Source: Paroedura picta | Lineage: Eukaryota; Chordata; Lepidosauria; Squamata; Gekkonidae | NCBI RefSeq assembly: GCF_049243985.1 | Contig: NC_135375.1 | Coordinates: forward strand, 81,303,674-81,367,673 | Length of the DNA: 64,000 bases | Reading direction: 5' to 3' | Shown here: in pieces, positions 52,548 to 64,000 of the stretch | Position numbering within the stretch: position 1 is the stretch's first letter | Layout: the number at the start of each line of letters is the position of its first letter | Made by a program: the position numbers and the translations under genes | Notes under the pieces: model-generated | The model's database searches: none | Told to the model about the DNA's origin: nothing | What the model saw: only the letters and a program-made list of their open reading frames with translations

Positions 52548-52563
52548 CCCCCCCCCCCCCCCC
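52548..52563 (+). repeat. 16-C homopolymer
   Basis: This is the longest of the many C/G runs in the window. The exact length is uncertain because such runs are error-prone. Confidence 0.85.
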
Positions 52564-52944
52564 GGTCAATGGTGTTCTGCTTTACGAATGTTAAAATCTG
52601 GTCACCTTACCATAGGAGGATTGATACATCTTTTCATGGTTTGCTTGAATACAGGTTTCTGAGGGTTTTTTGAGAATATAAGGGATAATTATTATATTAA
52701 ACCTCTAAAAATAGTAAATCCCCGCTTTCTCCTTGGAAACTCTGTCTCCTTTGCTCAGCAATAAGGGATCCTAAGATCTCACTGAAGATAGCTGAATTTT
52801 AGTGCTTTGCGTCCAAAAAATGAGGAATGAGAATCTTCTTCTGCTCAAGAGTTGTTAATCTTCTTGTTGGCGGAGTTTCAATATGCAAGAGTGGAGAGCA
52901 CTAGGCTGCTTAAAAACATAAGAGTCTTATTAAGAAGAGAAACA

Positions 52945-53095
52945 GACACCCTGTGAGGCAGTTGAGGCTGAGAGAGTCCTGGGAGATTTGTGACAAGCCC
53001 AAGGTGACCAGCTGGCAGCATGTGGAGGAGAGGGGAATCAACCTGGTTCTCCAGATTAGAAGTCACTGCACTTAACCACCACACCACTGGCTGTC
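52945..53095 (-). mobile_element. tRNA-derived SINE, 3'-truncated (antisense)
   Basis: 'cttaaccaccacaccactggctgtca' is the antisense of the SINE head, and GGTGACCAGCTGGCAGCATG of its body. The lower end stops near ACACCCTGTGAGGCA. Confidence 0.82.
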
Positions 53096-54560
53096 AGTTA
53101 GCAGCTGACGTGGCTGACTGATCCAAAGGCAGATCATGACTTAGCAAAAAAATCTTTGTAGTATTTACTGTCACAGACTTGGTAAATGACAAGCTAGCTG
53201 AAAAGTGCAACCTGAATTTTTACTGTGTTGTTATAATGCCAACTACAGCTGTTACTTTGTTTTTGGTATTCCCCAGACCTCCCCTCAGCCAACTATTTGA
53301 CACTTTAGTTCCTACCTGGAATCAGCAGCTATCCTTAGTATGTCTATGAATACACCTGTGGCTCACCATTTGCAGACCAGTACAAGCCTTATGCAACCTT
53401 CTTAGGCCCACACACTAATCTGGAGGAGTCTGCCTGCCAGTTGGCTTGACTTGCTGCCATCCCTTGGGAAATGTCACTGCGTCTCACTATATTTACTTTG
53501 CTCAGAATCTATCTTAAGCCCCCGGGAGTGAGGTTATAATCACACCACCCTCCCTCCCCCCCTTAAGACTTCCAGGAAAGACTTTTCCCCGGAACGCTCA
53601 TGCCAGGCTGCATGTCATTAGGTGAGCTTAGCAATAGCAGATCAAAGCGGTCTTATGCTAATCAGGTATTTTGCTTTTGGAGGCCTGAACAAGAGCTGCT
53701 CACAGCTTGAAGGCATAAACACTTAAGCGGTCATGGGCTACATATTACCTTGGAGCACTGAAGCCCCTCACACTGAAACTATTATGTTGTCAAGCGTTTA
53801 GTTACTGTACATTAGGGAAAAGTCCTCTGGTGCTTGGTGATTCAGGCAGCCGTAGACATTTTGCCAAGAGGATACCCTCTTACTTTGTACACTGCTAAGC
53901 AGCTTTCAACTAAAAACGCCTGAGGCCAACCTCAGTGCTAAGAAGAGTGGAACAAGGCCAGTTTCTGTCTAGCGCATGTTCGTAGGTGGGAACGACACGC
54001 TATAAGAAATATGGGGCTGCCTTTGAAGAGGCCACCCTGGGTTGTTCTGGGTTGTTGTCAGTAATTGTAGTACAATGTCCAATTCATGCCTGAAAGTTTC
54101 TAGTCATCATATTTTGTAAGCATTCCTCAAGGCTTAAGTGCTACGATAGAAGGAAACGTCTGCCGCAGCTGGAAGCTGCTGTGTGGAGACAAGGGGAAAT
54201 CTGTGAAAGACATATTATGGATCAATGGGTGTTAGCCAAGTCTTGAAGAATCATGGAGAGAATGTGTGGCACAGTGTACACACTCCAGTTAATGTGAACT
54301 AGCCTTTGGATTGTGGCAGGAAAGGTGAAATTATAACTTTGTGCCTGTAGCTGATCTCTGTGGCTTCAAGCAGGATCTGTATGACCATTTAATGGTAGTG
54401 TGTAATAATTTGATAGACAAGCAAGCATTCCATGATATAGATAGACTGTTTCAGGGATCCTCAGAAGTGCTTAAATACATAGCCCACTCTCACATAACAC
54501 ATTGAGTAAATTAAGCAAAACAAACAATAATTGCCTGGAACCGAACAAAGAAGAACAAGG

Positions 54561-54595
<35 letters not shown>

Positions 54596-55912
54596 TTAGG
54601 TTTTTCCCTTTTAAAAATGTAGTTTATTTTTACACTTAGAAGATTTAAATTACATAGAGTGACTTATAAGGAGAAGTAGCTAACAGAAATACAAGGAAAT
54701 ATCTGGGAAAGAATACACAATACAATTAAAATCCCATGCTTATAGTGAAGAAATACATTCAAAAGATTGTTTCTGAGACACCTATGTACAAACAAACATA
54801 GCTTTCATACTATATACAAATTTGTGTTTGCAGAATATACTGATTTTAGTTACCCCATTTTCATTCAATAGACAATCAATAAATACACAAAAATAAAGTA
54901 TCTGGGAAGTGCATAAGTTTTCTTCTTTTAAAAAAATAATAAGCTCTATTTTAGCAATTAAGGGAATCAAGGGCATTGGACTCTCTTGAGTTTTAAAAAT
55001 TACTCTGGTAAAAAAATAATATCTGATTGTCATTTATAATTCTTTATCAACATTTTCAAAATTCATGGCTGATCTTTCAAATGTTTATTGGCCTAGTATG
55101 TTTGTTACTCATCATAATGGAAAGCCTTCTGGCTGTAACCTATTTGTTCTTAGAAGTAGGATTGAGTTTACTGACTTCAGTTGGTATCCTATATATCCTT
55201 GTAAAATACAGTGATCCCACAATGACTAGATACAATCCCCAAAGCCCTTTCAATACTCACTTTGGGCTGTCCTTGTACTTCTTCACTGTGTTGTGAAGAG
55301 GCTCAGTTTATTATTGTGAATGGTTTTATTCACCTAGTAATAAAACTGCATTATTTGAGAGTACTTTTTGGACGCTGTTGGAAACAGAGTACCAGACCCT
55401 TGCTCTAATCCAACACAGTAGTTCCTAAAATCAAAACAGCATTCTCTTTGTGAGAGTTAAAGGGATGAAGCTGGCCTAAATCCAGGGAAATGGGGATGCT
55501 TGGGATGGTAGGTCCTGCCCAGATGGGATTGGAGGTGGAAGGGGAAGGAAGATTGGAAAGTTTATGGCACCTTTTAAAGATTTAATTGGGCAGCAGTCAT
55601 CTCCAGCTGTACTTACTGAAATTCCAGATAAATCTGAAAGACAGGTATAATACACCTTTTATCTTCATCATCAATTTGATGCTCAACTTTGTCTCCCAGC
55701 ATTTTCTACTGAACACTAGATTGGTCTGCACTTTTACAACACTCTGCCTGTTGAGATTATTCTTTTTAAAGCATGCATTACACGGAAGACAAATATAGTG
55801 CTGAATAATGGACATGGGCAGTGCTGAGAATAAATGTTATATTCTGAAACAAGGGTCTAATTTTATTTTAGTGCAGCAATTCTAAGACTCCGTTTGTACA
55901 TGTACATACAAA
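53096..55912. other. intergenic or distal SLC24A2 3' UTR, no gene seen
   Basis: The sequence is AT-rich from 54600 on. A minus-strand AATAAA at 54623-54628 could be a far-distal SLC24A2 poly(A) signal, since the mammalian gene has a long 3' UTR. This is speculation. Confidence 0.3.
54561..54597 (+). repeat. (TC)n microsatellite with poly-T
   Basis: About thirteen TC units are followed by eleven T residues. Confidence 0.95.
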
Positions 55913-56185
55913 TGAGCCAGCATAGTGTGGTGATTTAGAGTGGTGGCTTCTGATTGGGAGAGCCAAGTTTGATTCCGCACTACTCCACATGCGGCCGGCT
56001 GTGTGACCTTGGACTAGTCACAGTCCTGTTAGAGCTGTTCTCACAGAGCAGTTCTTCCAGAGTTCTCTTAGCCTTGCCTATCTCATAGGATGTCTGTGGT
56101 GGGAAGAGGAAGGGAAGGTGATTGTAAACGGCCCTGGGACTTCTTTGGGCAGTGAAAAGCAAGATATGAAAACCAACTCTTCTTC
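55913..56185 (+). mobile_element. tRNA-derived SINE, squamate type
   Basis: GAGCCAGCATAGTGTGGTGA (head), AAGTTTGATTCCGC (box B), the CCACATGCGGCCGGCTGTGT body and the end AAAACCAACTCTTCTTC. Full length, moderately diverged. Confidence 0.87.
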
Positions 56186-58429
56186 AAGTGGGGGACCCGT
56201 GAGGACTCACATATGTGTGTGTGTATGTATTTCGTTTCTCTCCTCCCTCTTGCTTTCCCTCGTGCGATCTGCCTGACAGCCCCCCTTTTCCTTTTCTCCC
56301 ACTCACATATCTTTCCTGTTCTGTTTCTCCCACCAGTCTTTCTCTTCTCCATCTTCAGCAGCCTTCCCCTTTGTCTATTTTACCTCCTCCTTCTCCTGTC
56401 CTTCACATATTTAATCTGCCCCTATTGCCCAGGCTGGGCAACCATGGCTGGGAAGCTTCGGTGGCCCTGTTTGGGGCTGCCAAGGAGCCACCACCAAAGA
56501 GCCACAGATCTCTGGAGGACATTTTTCTTAAGCAGACACACCCACAGAGCCGTGGCTTTAAAGAATCATAGGATTCCCAATGTTAGAACCTTCCTTCACC
56601 CAGTGTCTAAAATCAGGTCAGGTACAGGCAGGTCTCATCCTGATGGCTTCCAAAGAACTGCTGTTTTGTTCCAGTGATAATATGGGGTGTGTGGTTTCAG
56701 GCAGGCAGAGGGTCAGAAAAGTCTCATTCCTCCCAATTCCAGTGTTTTGATAGTATCCCTACTTAGATCATTGACTACAACTACAGATTACTAGAACAAC
56801 CATAAAAAAGATAACCTATTTACACTCACTTATGAACAAAGAAATAAAATATTCATGCCTGACTGAAATGTGGGGCATAAAAGGAAAGGGGTGGAGTTTT
56901 TAAAATAACATGGACAAAAGTGCAGTAAAAATACAGTGGCTTCCAGGTGAGCCCATATGGCCATTTCAGTCTCCTTTAGTTCATAGAATTAGCTCATGGG
57001 TATAAGAGAGTCTTTGAAGAGCGACATCAGGTAGACTGCTAAATGATGGTGTTTTGAGTCCAATATTCTTTTCTTATTAGAATACTTATTTATACTCCAT
57101 CTTTCCTTTTGGTTCTTCTAGCTGGTTTATTCCATTATTTTGATCTATTGTTTTATTTTGTGCTTTTTTATGCCAATAAAGGTACTCTGACTGACTGAAT
57201 GTTGTGTTTTTTTGGTTTAATTTTTGTTTCTTGACCCATATTGATGTTTTTAAAAATGCAGTTAGCTCTATTGAGTGCCTCATGGAGACAGAAGGGCTGG
57301 AAAGGAAACATTTTAAATTAAAACCCAGCTCTTATAGCTTTTTAAAAATGCCATCGATGTATGTCTCTCTGTGTGTGTACCCAACATTCATGTATCTTAA
57401 ATTCAGTTCAAAACCACTACATTTCTGCCACAGCCTTTGAAGTGTTGGACAGGATTTCTCTCCCCACACTCACCCCCCCTTTTATATATAAGGAAAATCA
57501 CACTCCCATTCTCAGCTCTCTTAGGAAACTTCACCAGCTTTAACCAGCTGGAAATGAAGCACTCTGGTGGCATTTATTTTTAGCTCCTGCACAGCCTGAA
57601 ATGTTCTTCTGCAGAGAAAGATATCAAAGAGCTGCACACCACTTAAACCTCACTGATGCAAGGACCTCACTGGTGCATGATAGCAGTGAAGTGAAATCCA
57701 ATCAGGCTTAATATGTCCAAAGTGCCCCTTTATGAAATCTTGTTTATTAAAGAACAGAAACTTCTAAGAGGACGGCTCTCAGCTGAGGACAAAGTGATCG
57801 AAAGCATATCAGTCTTCAAACAAGCCTACCTTACAAATATTAATGTTTTCTCCAACCCCACCAACCCAGTTAATGAATCCAGAAAGTCCTGGCTCAGTTG
57901 CAATGAGACGTAACATGGAACTGACTACATTAAGCAGGCTTCCAAATACTGTCAGGGCTGAGGGTATTCTGATGTATAAAGGGGTGAAATTAAATCAAAG
58001 TTTGGTTGAACTGGAAGTTCAGCACTAAGAAAAGCAGACTCCAGCCCTATGAACAAACCATACATATTTTACACTGGGGGTTCTTTAAAAAAATGTTCTG
58101 GGTTTGTTAATCACTGAAATAAGTAAGGAGAAACTGAAGTCTTCTGGCCACCCTTCTGGATCTTGAGAATTCAGAAAGCATTGTCCACATCTTCTCTCAA
58201 GCATACCTTTGCTACAGTTGCTGACAGGAAGTCAAGATGTGCTAGCCCTGCAAGAGCCATTCAACTCACCCTTGGCAAGTGCTGCTGCCAACAGGCATGA
58301 GGTGATTTATTGCCTCCAAATGGTGGTAGTGCAAGGGGATGGATGCATCATTGAACTGCCACCATTTAGATGCTGAAGGGCCTAAGTCAAGCATCCAAGA
58401 TATCAGTCCACCGGGAACTCTCCCAGTAA
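56186..58429. other. intergenic, no gene seen
   Basis: A pyrimidine-rich block lies at 56215-56410. GCCAATAAAGGTACTCTGAC at about 57171 followed by a GACT repeat looks like a LINE-type 3' terminus, but the family is not recognised. No coding evidence. Confidence 0.35.
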
Positions 58430-58830
58430 ATTTATTTATAATTCCATTTATAGTCCACCACTCCCACAGTGTGGCTTGTGGGAGGTAACAGCAACAGCCC
58501 ACAATAAAACCCCTCTAAAAACAATAAAACCCAGTAAAAACCCACCCTTGGTGGTGATAAATACGCCCTCCCCCAGCTCCACTGGCTTCTTGGCAATGCC
58601 TCAGTGGGGACAACAGAGGTAGCCTGACAATCTGGCGAGCTTAGGGAGGATCTAACTGCACTGGCCTCAACAAAAGACTTGGCAGAAGAGCTCCATTTTG
58701 CAGGCCTTGCAGAACTGAGAAAGTTCAACAGGGCTCTCAGCTCTCCTGGGAGCTCATTCCACCAGGTTGGGGCCAAGACCGAAAAGGCCCTGGTTGAGGC
58801 CAGGTGAACTTCCCTCAGGCCAGGGATCTC
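58430..58830 (-). mobile_element. CR1/L2-type LINE C-terminal/3' fragment (antisense)
   Basis: GGGAGCTCATTCCACCAGGT, 'aaaaggccctggttgaggccagg' and 'ttatagtccaccactcccac' are antisense LINE sequence. A minus-strand frame contains STRAFSVLAPTWWNELPGEL, the conserved C-terminal motif. Confidence 0.75.
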
Positions 58831-60594
58831 CAAGGAGAAGAAAAAGTAGAGTGCAGAATAACACCACAGGTGTAAAGCAGTCAGGAAACCAAATGTCTCA
58901 AAACTTCCTCTATATAGTTCCAAGTATAAAATTTCCATTAAATCAATTATAAGCTCAACTGCTATGTGGTAACAGATAATGTGTCACTTAGAAATGACAT
59001 TGACAAGGTAAATGTCAAAGAAAGCTCGTTTTCTTTCTCAGCTGCTCTATTTAATGCTGAGTTCTAGCAAACATGAAACCTCTGTTGTCACTTCTCCTTT
59101 GATATTGAAGCTGCTCCCTGGGTCACCTAAAGGAGTGGGATGGAGCTTTATTTTTATTTTAATCAGCAAATCAGAGCTACGTTTAGCAGAAATTTCAGGA
59201 ATTTTGGTTTTTTTGGGGGGAAAGCAGTTTTTTCATTTCCCTAGGAACAAATTTCACCTTTCCAAAAGCTATTCTCAAAACAAAGGAAGCAAGCCTGGGA
59301 TCACACGGAAGCTTCGTGTTGCAAGGTAACAAAAGAAAATGATTTCTGAAATGTATCCTATGCTCATGTCTCTCTCATGTGACCGTTTTGAAAATCTACT
59401 TTAAAAGCTATGCAGAAGCCAATTCAGCTTCCTCCCCACCCCCATATTACAAGGCAAATGCACTAATGGACATAGCACTTGACTTTAATACTGTTACAGC
59501 AATGCTACAATATTTTTAAAAGTATTTTCTTATAGATGTTTTCTCTACTTAAATGCTGAGATGATGATAGAATTTACAAATCCTCAGTTTTACCTGTGAC
59601 CATCCCATAGGTCCTTCTTCACCAGCTAATGTCTGGACATCATTACTCATCAGCTGAGCTGAGCGTGTGCTTTTGTATTCTGATCTAAAACAGTACCCAA
59701 AATTTTCTGTTCGATTATGAAGTATCTCCATTTAAAAAATACTATATCTGAGGCAAACTATGCCTGTGATAGTTGACGGGTGATGGCTTCCAAATGTGCA
59801 TATCATCACCAGGTGTGGCAGTAAATGTGGTGATGAGCATACCATCTGGGAACAGGGCTTAAACCTTGAAAGAACACAGGACCTGCCAGCATTTTGGACT
59901 CCATCCTTTTTGGAAAACAGGAAACTGGCCCCTTACACGCTATCATCTCACTTGGCTCTCTGTCTCTGACACTGTGAAGAACCAAAACAGGTGGTAACAT
60001 CCTATTTTTTAAAATGTGCACTTCTCCAAACCTCCAGTGGGTTGTCCACATCATGGCCAATCTGCACTTGACTGATTCACCACAGCATTCTCTGCCATTC
60101 AGTTCATGCCAATGCTCTCAGGCAATGCCTTCTGTTGGGTGTCACAGAGAGATAAAATCCCAACTAGGAGGATTTGTGTCTCCAGAAAATGGATATTATC
60201 ACTTTCTTGTGTATTTATATAGATATAGATATATATTGCTCTCTTTGTGTAGCATGTTTACATTAATACTGAAAGAGAGAAAGGTATATGGAGACAGATC
60301 TTACATGTAGCATATAGAAAAGCTTACTGTTATACAACACATGCACACTACCTTCAAGCAATAAGTACTGGCACCTTTCCACTCGGGACTTAGTTTGCAC
60401 ACAACTGCTTGTTCACTGGTGGTGAACATATCTGTTGAGCTTGTCCAAATGTGACCCCAGTCACTTTTCTCTCCTGTTTTAAATTAGAGGTTTCTAAAGA
60501 TGCAGCTTTGTATTGCATTTCTTGTTTATTTCTAATTTGGGGTTGTTGGTGCATGCTTTTTCTGCTGCTGTTCAAGAACAGCGCCACCTCCCAA
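58831..60594 (-). other. SLC24A2: SLC24A2 3' UTR (extent uncertain)
   Basis: The sequence follows the SLC24A2 stop codon on the minus strand. Possible minus-strand AATAAA signals lie at 60525-60530 and 59147-59152. A minus-strand frame at 59549-59731 with a CAG|GTAAAA donor-like site is unexplained. Confidence 0.35.
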
Positions 60595-60844
60595 TTAGAT
60601 GGTCACAGGACACATGATGATCCTGTCTTCCAGAAGGACACTGACAATCAGGAACACAAAGTAAAGCCCGAACATGGTGAAACCAAGGATTTTGTTCATT
60701 TTCCACTTGCTGAATGCAATAGAGATGATGACGAAGAGCAGCATGATGAAGAGGAGGACGATAGCGCAGAAGAGCCCATTGCTGCTCACCTTCACGGGGA
60801 CAAAGTTGTTAAACGAGGCGAACATTAACCACGGGAGAGGAAGG
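60595..60844 (-). CDS. SLC24A2: SLC24A2 terminal coding exon
   Basis: The exon encodes [20 protein letters not shown] through [11 protein letters not shown] and TAA (60595-60597) after one base completing a Gly codon. The acceptor is CCCAACAG on the minus strand. Confidence 0.93.
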
Positions 60845-61684
60845 CTGTTGGGAAGAAATGCTATTAGGAGGGCAGGCACTGCAGATGATTCAAAGTGTGC
60901 CTTAGATGACAACACAGTTTCACTGAGCTGCATTCCATGGGATGCAGTGGAGCAGATAGCTCGGCCAGCCTTTGCACTACACCCCAGCATTCAACCCACC
61001 CACTGCTCTCCTCCCTACTTTTTCTTTCTCCTCCTCCCCCCCCCTTTCTCTTTTTCTATCATCTTGGTTAGTTTGGGAGGGCCTGACTGATATAAAATGG
61101 TGATCTCTATATGTTGCATCTATAACTTCTGTTTTTAAGAAAGGCCATGAAAGTATGCAACACTGAGCATGATGGACCAAATTCATTGCAAGGCAGTATC
61201 CTTCATTCCATGTGTTTCCTCCTTGAGAGATCAAGGGAGAACATACGGGATCTCCACATCGTCTCTTATCCAATGAGGCTGGTTTGGCTAGTCATTTTCC
61301 CCTAAGGCTGCTGCAGACCATGCCTTAGTCTGCTCATTCAACTTGCTAGAATAAGTGAACTGTAAGCCGTAGCAGATGTTAATGAAGCAGATTTGGCTCA
61401 TGGTCTTCCAGCTGCCTACTGCTAAGGTATATATATAATATACCCCCCCTCTTCTCATTTCTATTTGGTGAGAAGTTTTCAAGATAGTACAGAGAAATAC
61501 TGTGAAGTAGTACTCACCCAACTGTGATGTCAAAGATGTTGCTTCCCACTGAACTGGACACGGCCATATCGCCCAGTCCCTTACGAGCCACAATGACACT
61601 GGTAATTAGGTCAGGAATAGATGTGCCAGCGGCTAAGATGGTCAAGCCCATGATTTCTTCACTGATGCCAATGGTCTCGCCAAC
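60595..61684 (-). CDS. SLC24A2: SLC24A2 (NCKX2) C-terminus, last two coding exons
   Basis: This is a plasma-membrane K+-dependent Na+/Ca2+ exchanger of neurons and cone photoreceptors. Exons 61518-61684 and 60595-60844 join through a split Gly codon and give about 138 residues ending in TAA. They contain the second alpha repeat ([32 protein letters not shown]) with the ion-binding Asp, and three further hydrophobic segments ([31 protein letters not shown]). The end is [13 protein letters not shown], against LLEDRILTCPVSI in human as recalled. The loop after LPLPW differs strongly from mammalian NCKX2. Paralogues SLC24A1, A3 and A4 are less likely given the neighbour ACER2. The upstream exons are outside the window. 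Confidence 0.92.
61518..61684 (-). CDS. SLC24A2: SLC24A2 alpha-2 repeat exon
   Basis: The exon encodes [20 protein letters not shown] through SNIFDITV plus two bases of Gly. The frame begins in phase 0 after CATTTAG. The donor is TTGG|GTGAGT. Near-identity to the mammalian alpha-2 repeat makes the assignment secure. Confidence 0.95.
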
Positions 61685-63180
61685 CTAAATGGGAAAAATA
61701 CAGAGCAGTGCAATGAAGATTCCTTTGATGAAACAGTAAAGCAAATGGAGGATTGTACTGTAGCTTTTCTTGGTGCCCAGGGAAAGGCTGGCTTCCTGGC
61801 TGGGACAGAAATCAGTACCCTGAAAACCTGAATGCTAGAGGAAGGAACAGCCCATACTCATTCATCTTAGCTGATGTAAACTGGACCCTTTAGTAGCCAG
61901 GGGCATGATTCTGACTGAAATCTGCACAGTGCTGGACTAAGATCTGGGAAACCCAGGTTCAGATTCACACTATGAACATAACCTACCTTTCAGGGTCCTT
62001 GTGAGGGTAAAATGGAGAAGAGGAGAATGATATAAGCTGCTTTTGCATGCCCTCCTTGTGCAGGTTATGGAGTTTTTATCTATGGTTTTGTGGCTTAGGT
62101 CTCAAAGATAAAGGTTTCTAGTTTTGTTATTAGACCTAAACCCATATCATTGTACCTGCATGAATTGTAAAACTCTCTGTCATGAAGGTTACTTGCTGTA
62201 AAGTTCATCGTTCTTTTAATGCCATTCAAATAAGCTGCTTTAAGTTGCCACTGGCAAGAAAGGTGGGATATAAATGGAGTAAGTCAATAAATAAATAGTA
62301 TCATTCTTTCAGAAGTATTCCTGTTATCAACAGGAATCAAGTTAGTCTTCTTAGTTATTCATGAGCTCATCATAGAAGTGGTAACCTACTCACACTTATT
62401 TGTAACATTTATACCCTCCATTCCCAGCACAATGCTCTTGAGGAGGCTCATGTACCACATTGCCACTTATTTTGCAATTAAGCCGTTTCTTTTTCAACAA
62501 GGTTTTTAAGAAAACTTTTCCATGGGTAGGTGCACTAGCACATCTAGCAGTACAATCTTTGTCCAAGACCAAGGTCAAATATGGAGAGAAACTGCCCAAA
62601 TTTCTGCACCATAGAAACTGTAATATGTACAAATTATAGAGCCGAAGACAATGATGGACATGGTTGCATAATTAATTCTTGTTCTCCTAGACACAAAGGG
62701 GAACAAAGTACTAGGAGGGACTCTGAAGTTTCATTCCCAGAACTCACAATTGTGTGCCCAAATACACAGATATTGAGCTGCAAGGCTTCAACTGCTTCCA
62801 TTATTGATCTCTTTTCAATTTCACTTGTCAATTCCTCTCTCTCTTTTTTTCTCTGCTCATCAGGTAATTCAAAACTCTTCAGCTACAATAATTTCATACC
62901 CAGCCAACTCCTTTCATTTCACTTCCAGTTCTTTCATTCTTGCTCCCTCTTTTTGTATCCATTTGTGATTGCCAGGATGCAAACGGGAACTAGGAGTGCC
63001 TTAGTTTGGCATAGGATAAATGAGACAAAACCTTATTTGCTTATTTATTTAATATTTGTATCCCATCTGCTAGATTCTTAATGTTTTTTCATTTAAAACA
63101 TTTTTATACCACCTTTCCACCCTATTTAGGGTCCCAAAGGATATGAACAAGGAGAACATTAAAACAAGATTAAGAACATA
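61685..63180 (-). other. SLC24A2: SLC24A2 intron
   Basis: The intron lies upstream of the alpha-2 exon. A LINE-type 3' tail ('aaggtgggatataaatgg' followed by AAT-rich repeats) lies on the plus strand at about 62255-62300. The preceding SLC24A2 exon was not found. Confidence 0.5.
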
Positions 63181-63716
63181 TCTTTAACCATTGGCTATAT
63201 AAATAAAAGAGAAACAGCCTCTGGGTCTGCCTGGGACTGTCTGGTCCTGGAATATGGGCCAATCTCAGCGCCCAGCAAAGCTGGGTGACCCCAGATTGGG
63301 CCAGCCACCACCAGGCACCCACATGCAGCTCACCTGCCCTCACGGCCATACATGTGCTGGCTGCGGAGGGGCGACAGAGGCTACAGCTGGGACCAGGCTG
63401 CCGCCTCCTCTGTGCCTCGCCTACGTGGCGCACTGTGCTGCCAAACCACCAGCACTGGAGGCAACAGCCCTGTGGCAGCACTGCACACAGGGGCGATGTG
63501 CGGGGCCAGCCTGTCACCTATGGTGGGGCTTGCCACCAGGGAGGGCGGCAGAGAGGTGGAGAGCCCTGCTGAGCCCCCGTTGCCCTGACAGAAAGGGAGC
63601 CCAGCTTGAGACGAAGAGGAGCAGGTAGAATGGCGCGGGCGGGGGTGGCGCCGGGCCTGGGAGGGGGCCCCTCTAGCGCCTGTTGCAGACCTGCTTGCAA
63701 CAGGCTTTTTGGCTAG
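63181..63716 (+). mobile_element. Helitron-like non-autonomous element, copy 5
   Basis: The element starts TCTTTAACCATTGG after A and ends CTAG before T. The terminal hairpin pairs GCCTGTTGCA with TTGCAACAGGC, followed by TTTTTGG and CTAG. An internal CCAAT hairpin pairs GGGCCAATCT with AGATTGGGCC (about 63258-63302). It is 536 bp with a GC-rich core full of CAG/GCC-type text but no recognisable protein. It lies in an SLC24A2 intron. Confidence 0.78.
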
Positions 63717-64000
63717 TGCAAATATATAAAAATTAAAACACAACAGAAATACACGAGTGGGAAGAAAGACCAATGAGAAGCTATGAAGGAACACCATACA
63801 AAATAAAGAACTCTTTGCCCTCTGGCAGTAGTGATAGTAGTGAAACAGCTCCCAAACCAAAAAATATCTTGAAAGGGGCTAGGAAGCAAATTGGGAGGCA
63901 GTAAAGAAGAAGAGAAGAACAGTATTTTTATACCCCAACATTCACTACTGAAGGAGTCCCAAAGTAGCTTACAAACACCTTCCCCCTGATCTGAATAGTC
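63717..64000. other. SLC24A2 intron to window edge
   Basis: This is AT-rich intronic sequence. The end (from about 63920, 'tttttataccccaacattcactactg') resembles an antisense SINE/LINE tail but is cut by the window edge. Confidence 0.35.

Noticed and set aside
63254-63628. 124-codon plus-strand frame near the right edge
   Set aside because: It lies wholly inside Helitron-like copy 5, GC-rich, with no recognisable domain.

Overview
This window is nuclear DNA from a squamate reptile (a lizard or gecko; the species cannot be named from the sequence). The evidence is the repeat content: a Sauria SINE with its Bov-B-type tail, a Bov-B LINE fragment, a 5S rRNA-derived SINE, tRNA-derived squamate SINEs, many CR1/L2-type LINE remnants and palindromic hAT MITEs. 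The gene order DENND4C - RPS6 - ACER2 - SLC24A2 matches the block on human chromosome 9p22.1 as I recall it, so this is conserved amniote synteny.

Layout. (1) 1-7600: the last three coding exons of DENND4C (+) and a 3' UTR/flank of uncertain length. (2) 7605-13652: the complete RPS6 gene (-). All six coding exons give a full 249-residue protein, with a 5'TOP start site and a CpG-rich promoter containing a TCTCGCGAGA palindrome. It converges tail to tail on DENND4C. (3) 13.7-20.4 kb: intergenic, mostly old antisense LINE fragments. (4) 20.4-39.7 kb: the complete ACER2 gene (+), six coding exons giving 275 residues, with a CpG-island promoter and a repeat-rich 8.5-kb first intron. (5) 39.7-59 kb: ACER2 3' flank and intergenic DNA with SINEs, hAT elements and a Helitron. 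(6) 60.6 kb onward: the last two coding exons of SLC24A2 (-), whose remaining exons lie beyond the right edge.

The four genes are unrelated in function: Rab GEF, ribosomal protein, Golgi alkaline ceramidase, and K+-dependent Na+/Ca2+ exchanger. They form no operon-like unit. Coding exons were defined by matching splice sites, codon phase and protein similarity recalled from memory.

The most interesting non-genic signal is a family of short elements with Helitron hallmarks. They have a TCTTTAA-like 5' end, a terminal hairpin followed by CTAG, and insertion exactly between A and T. Five copies have both ends and a sixth has a recognisable 5' end. The copies share termini and a CCAAT-bearing internal hairpin but have different GC-rich cores. 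Other signals are a perfectly palindromic hAT MITE in ACER2 intron 1, an element with perfect 38-bp inverted repeats in ACER2 intron 3, and an unexplained open frame near 43.5 kb. I saw no CRISPR array, prokaryotic gene cluster, rRNA gene or functional tRNA gene, and no retroviral or Polinton-like element that I could recognise.
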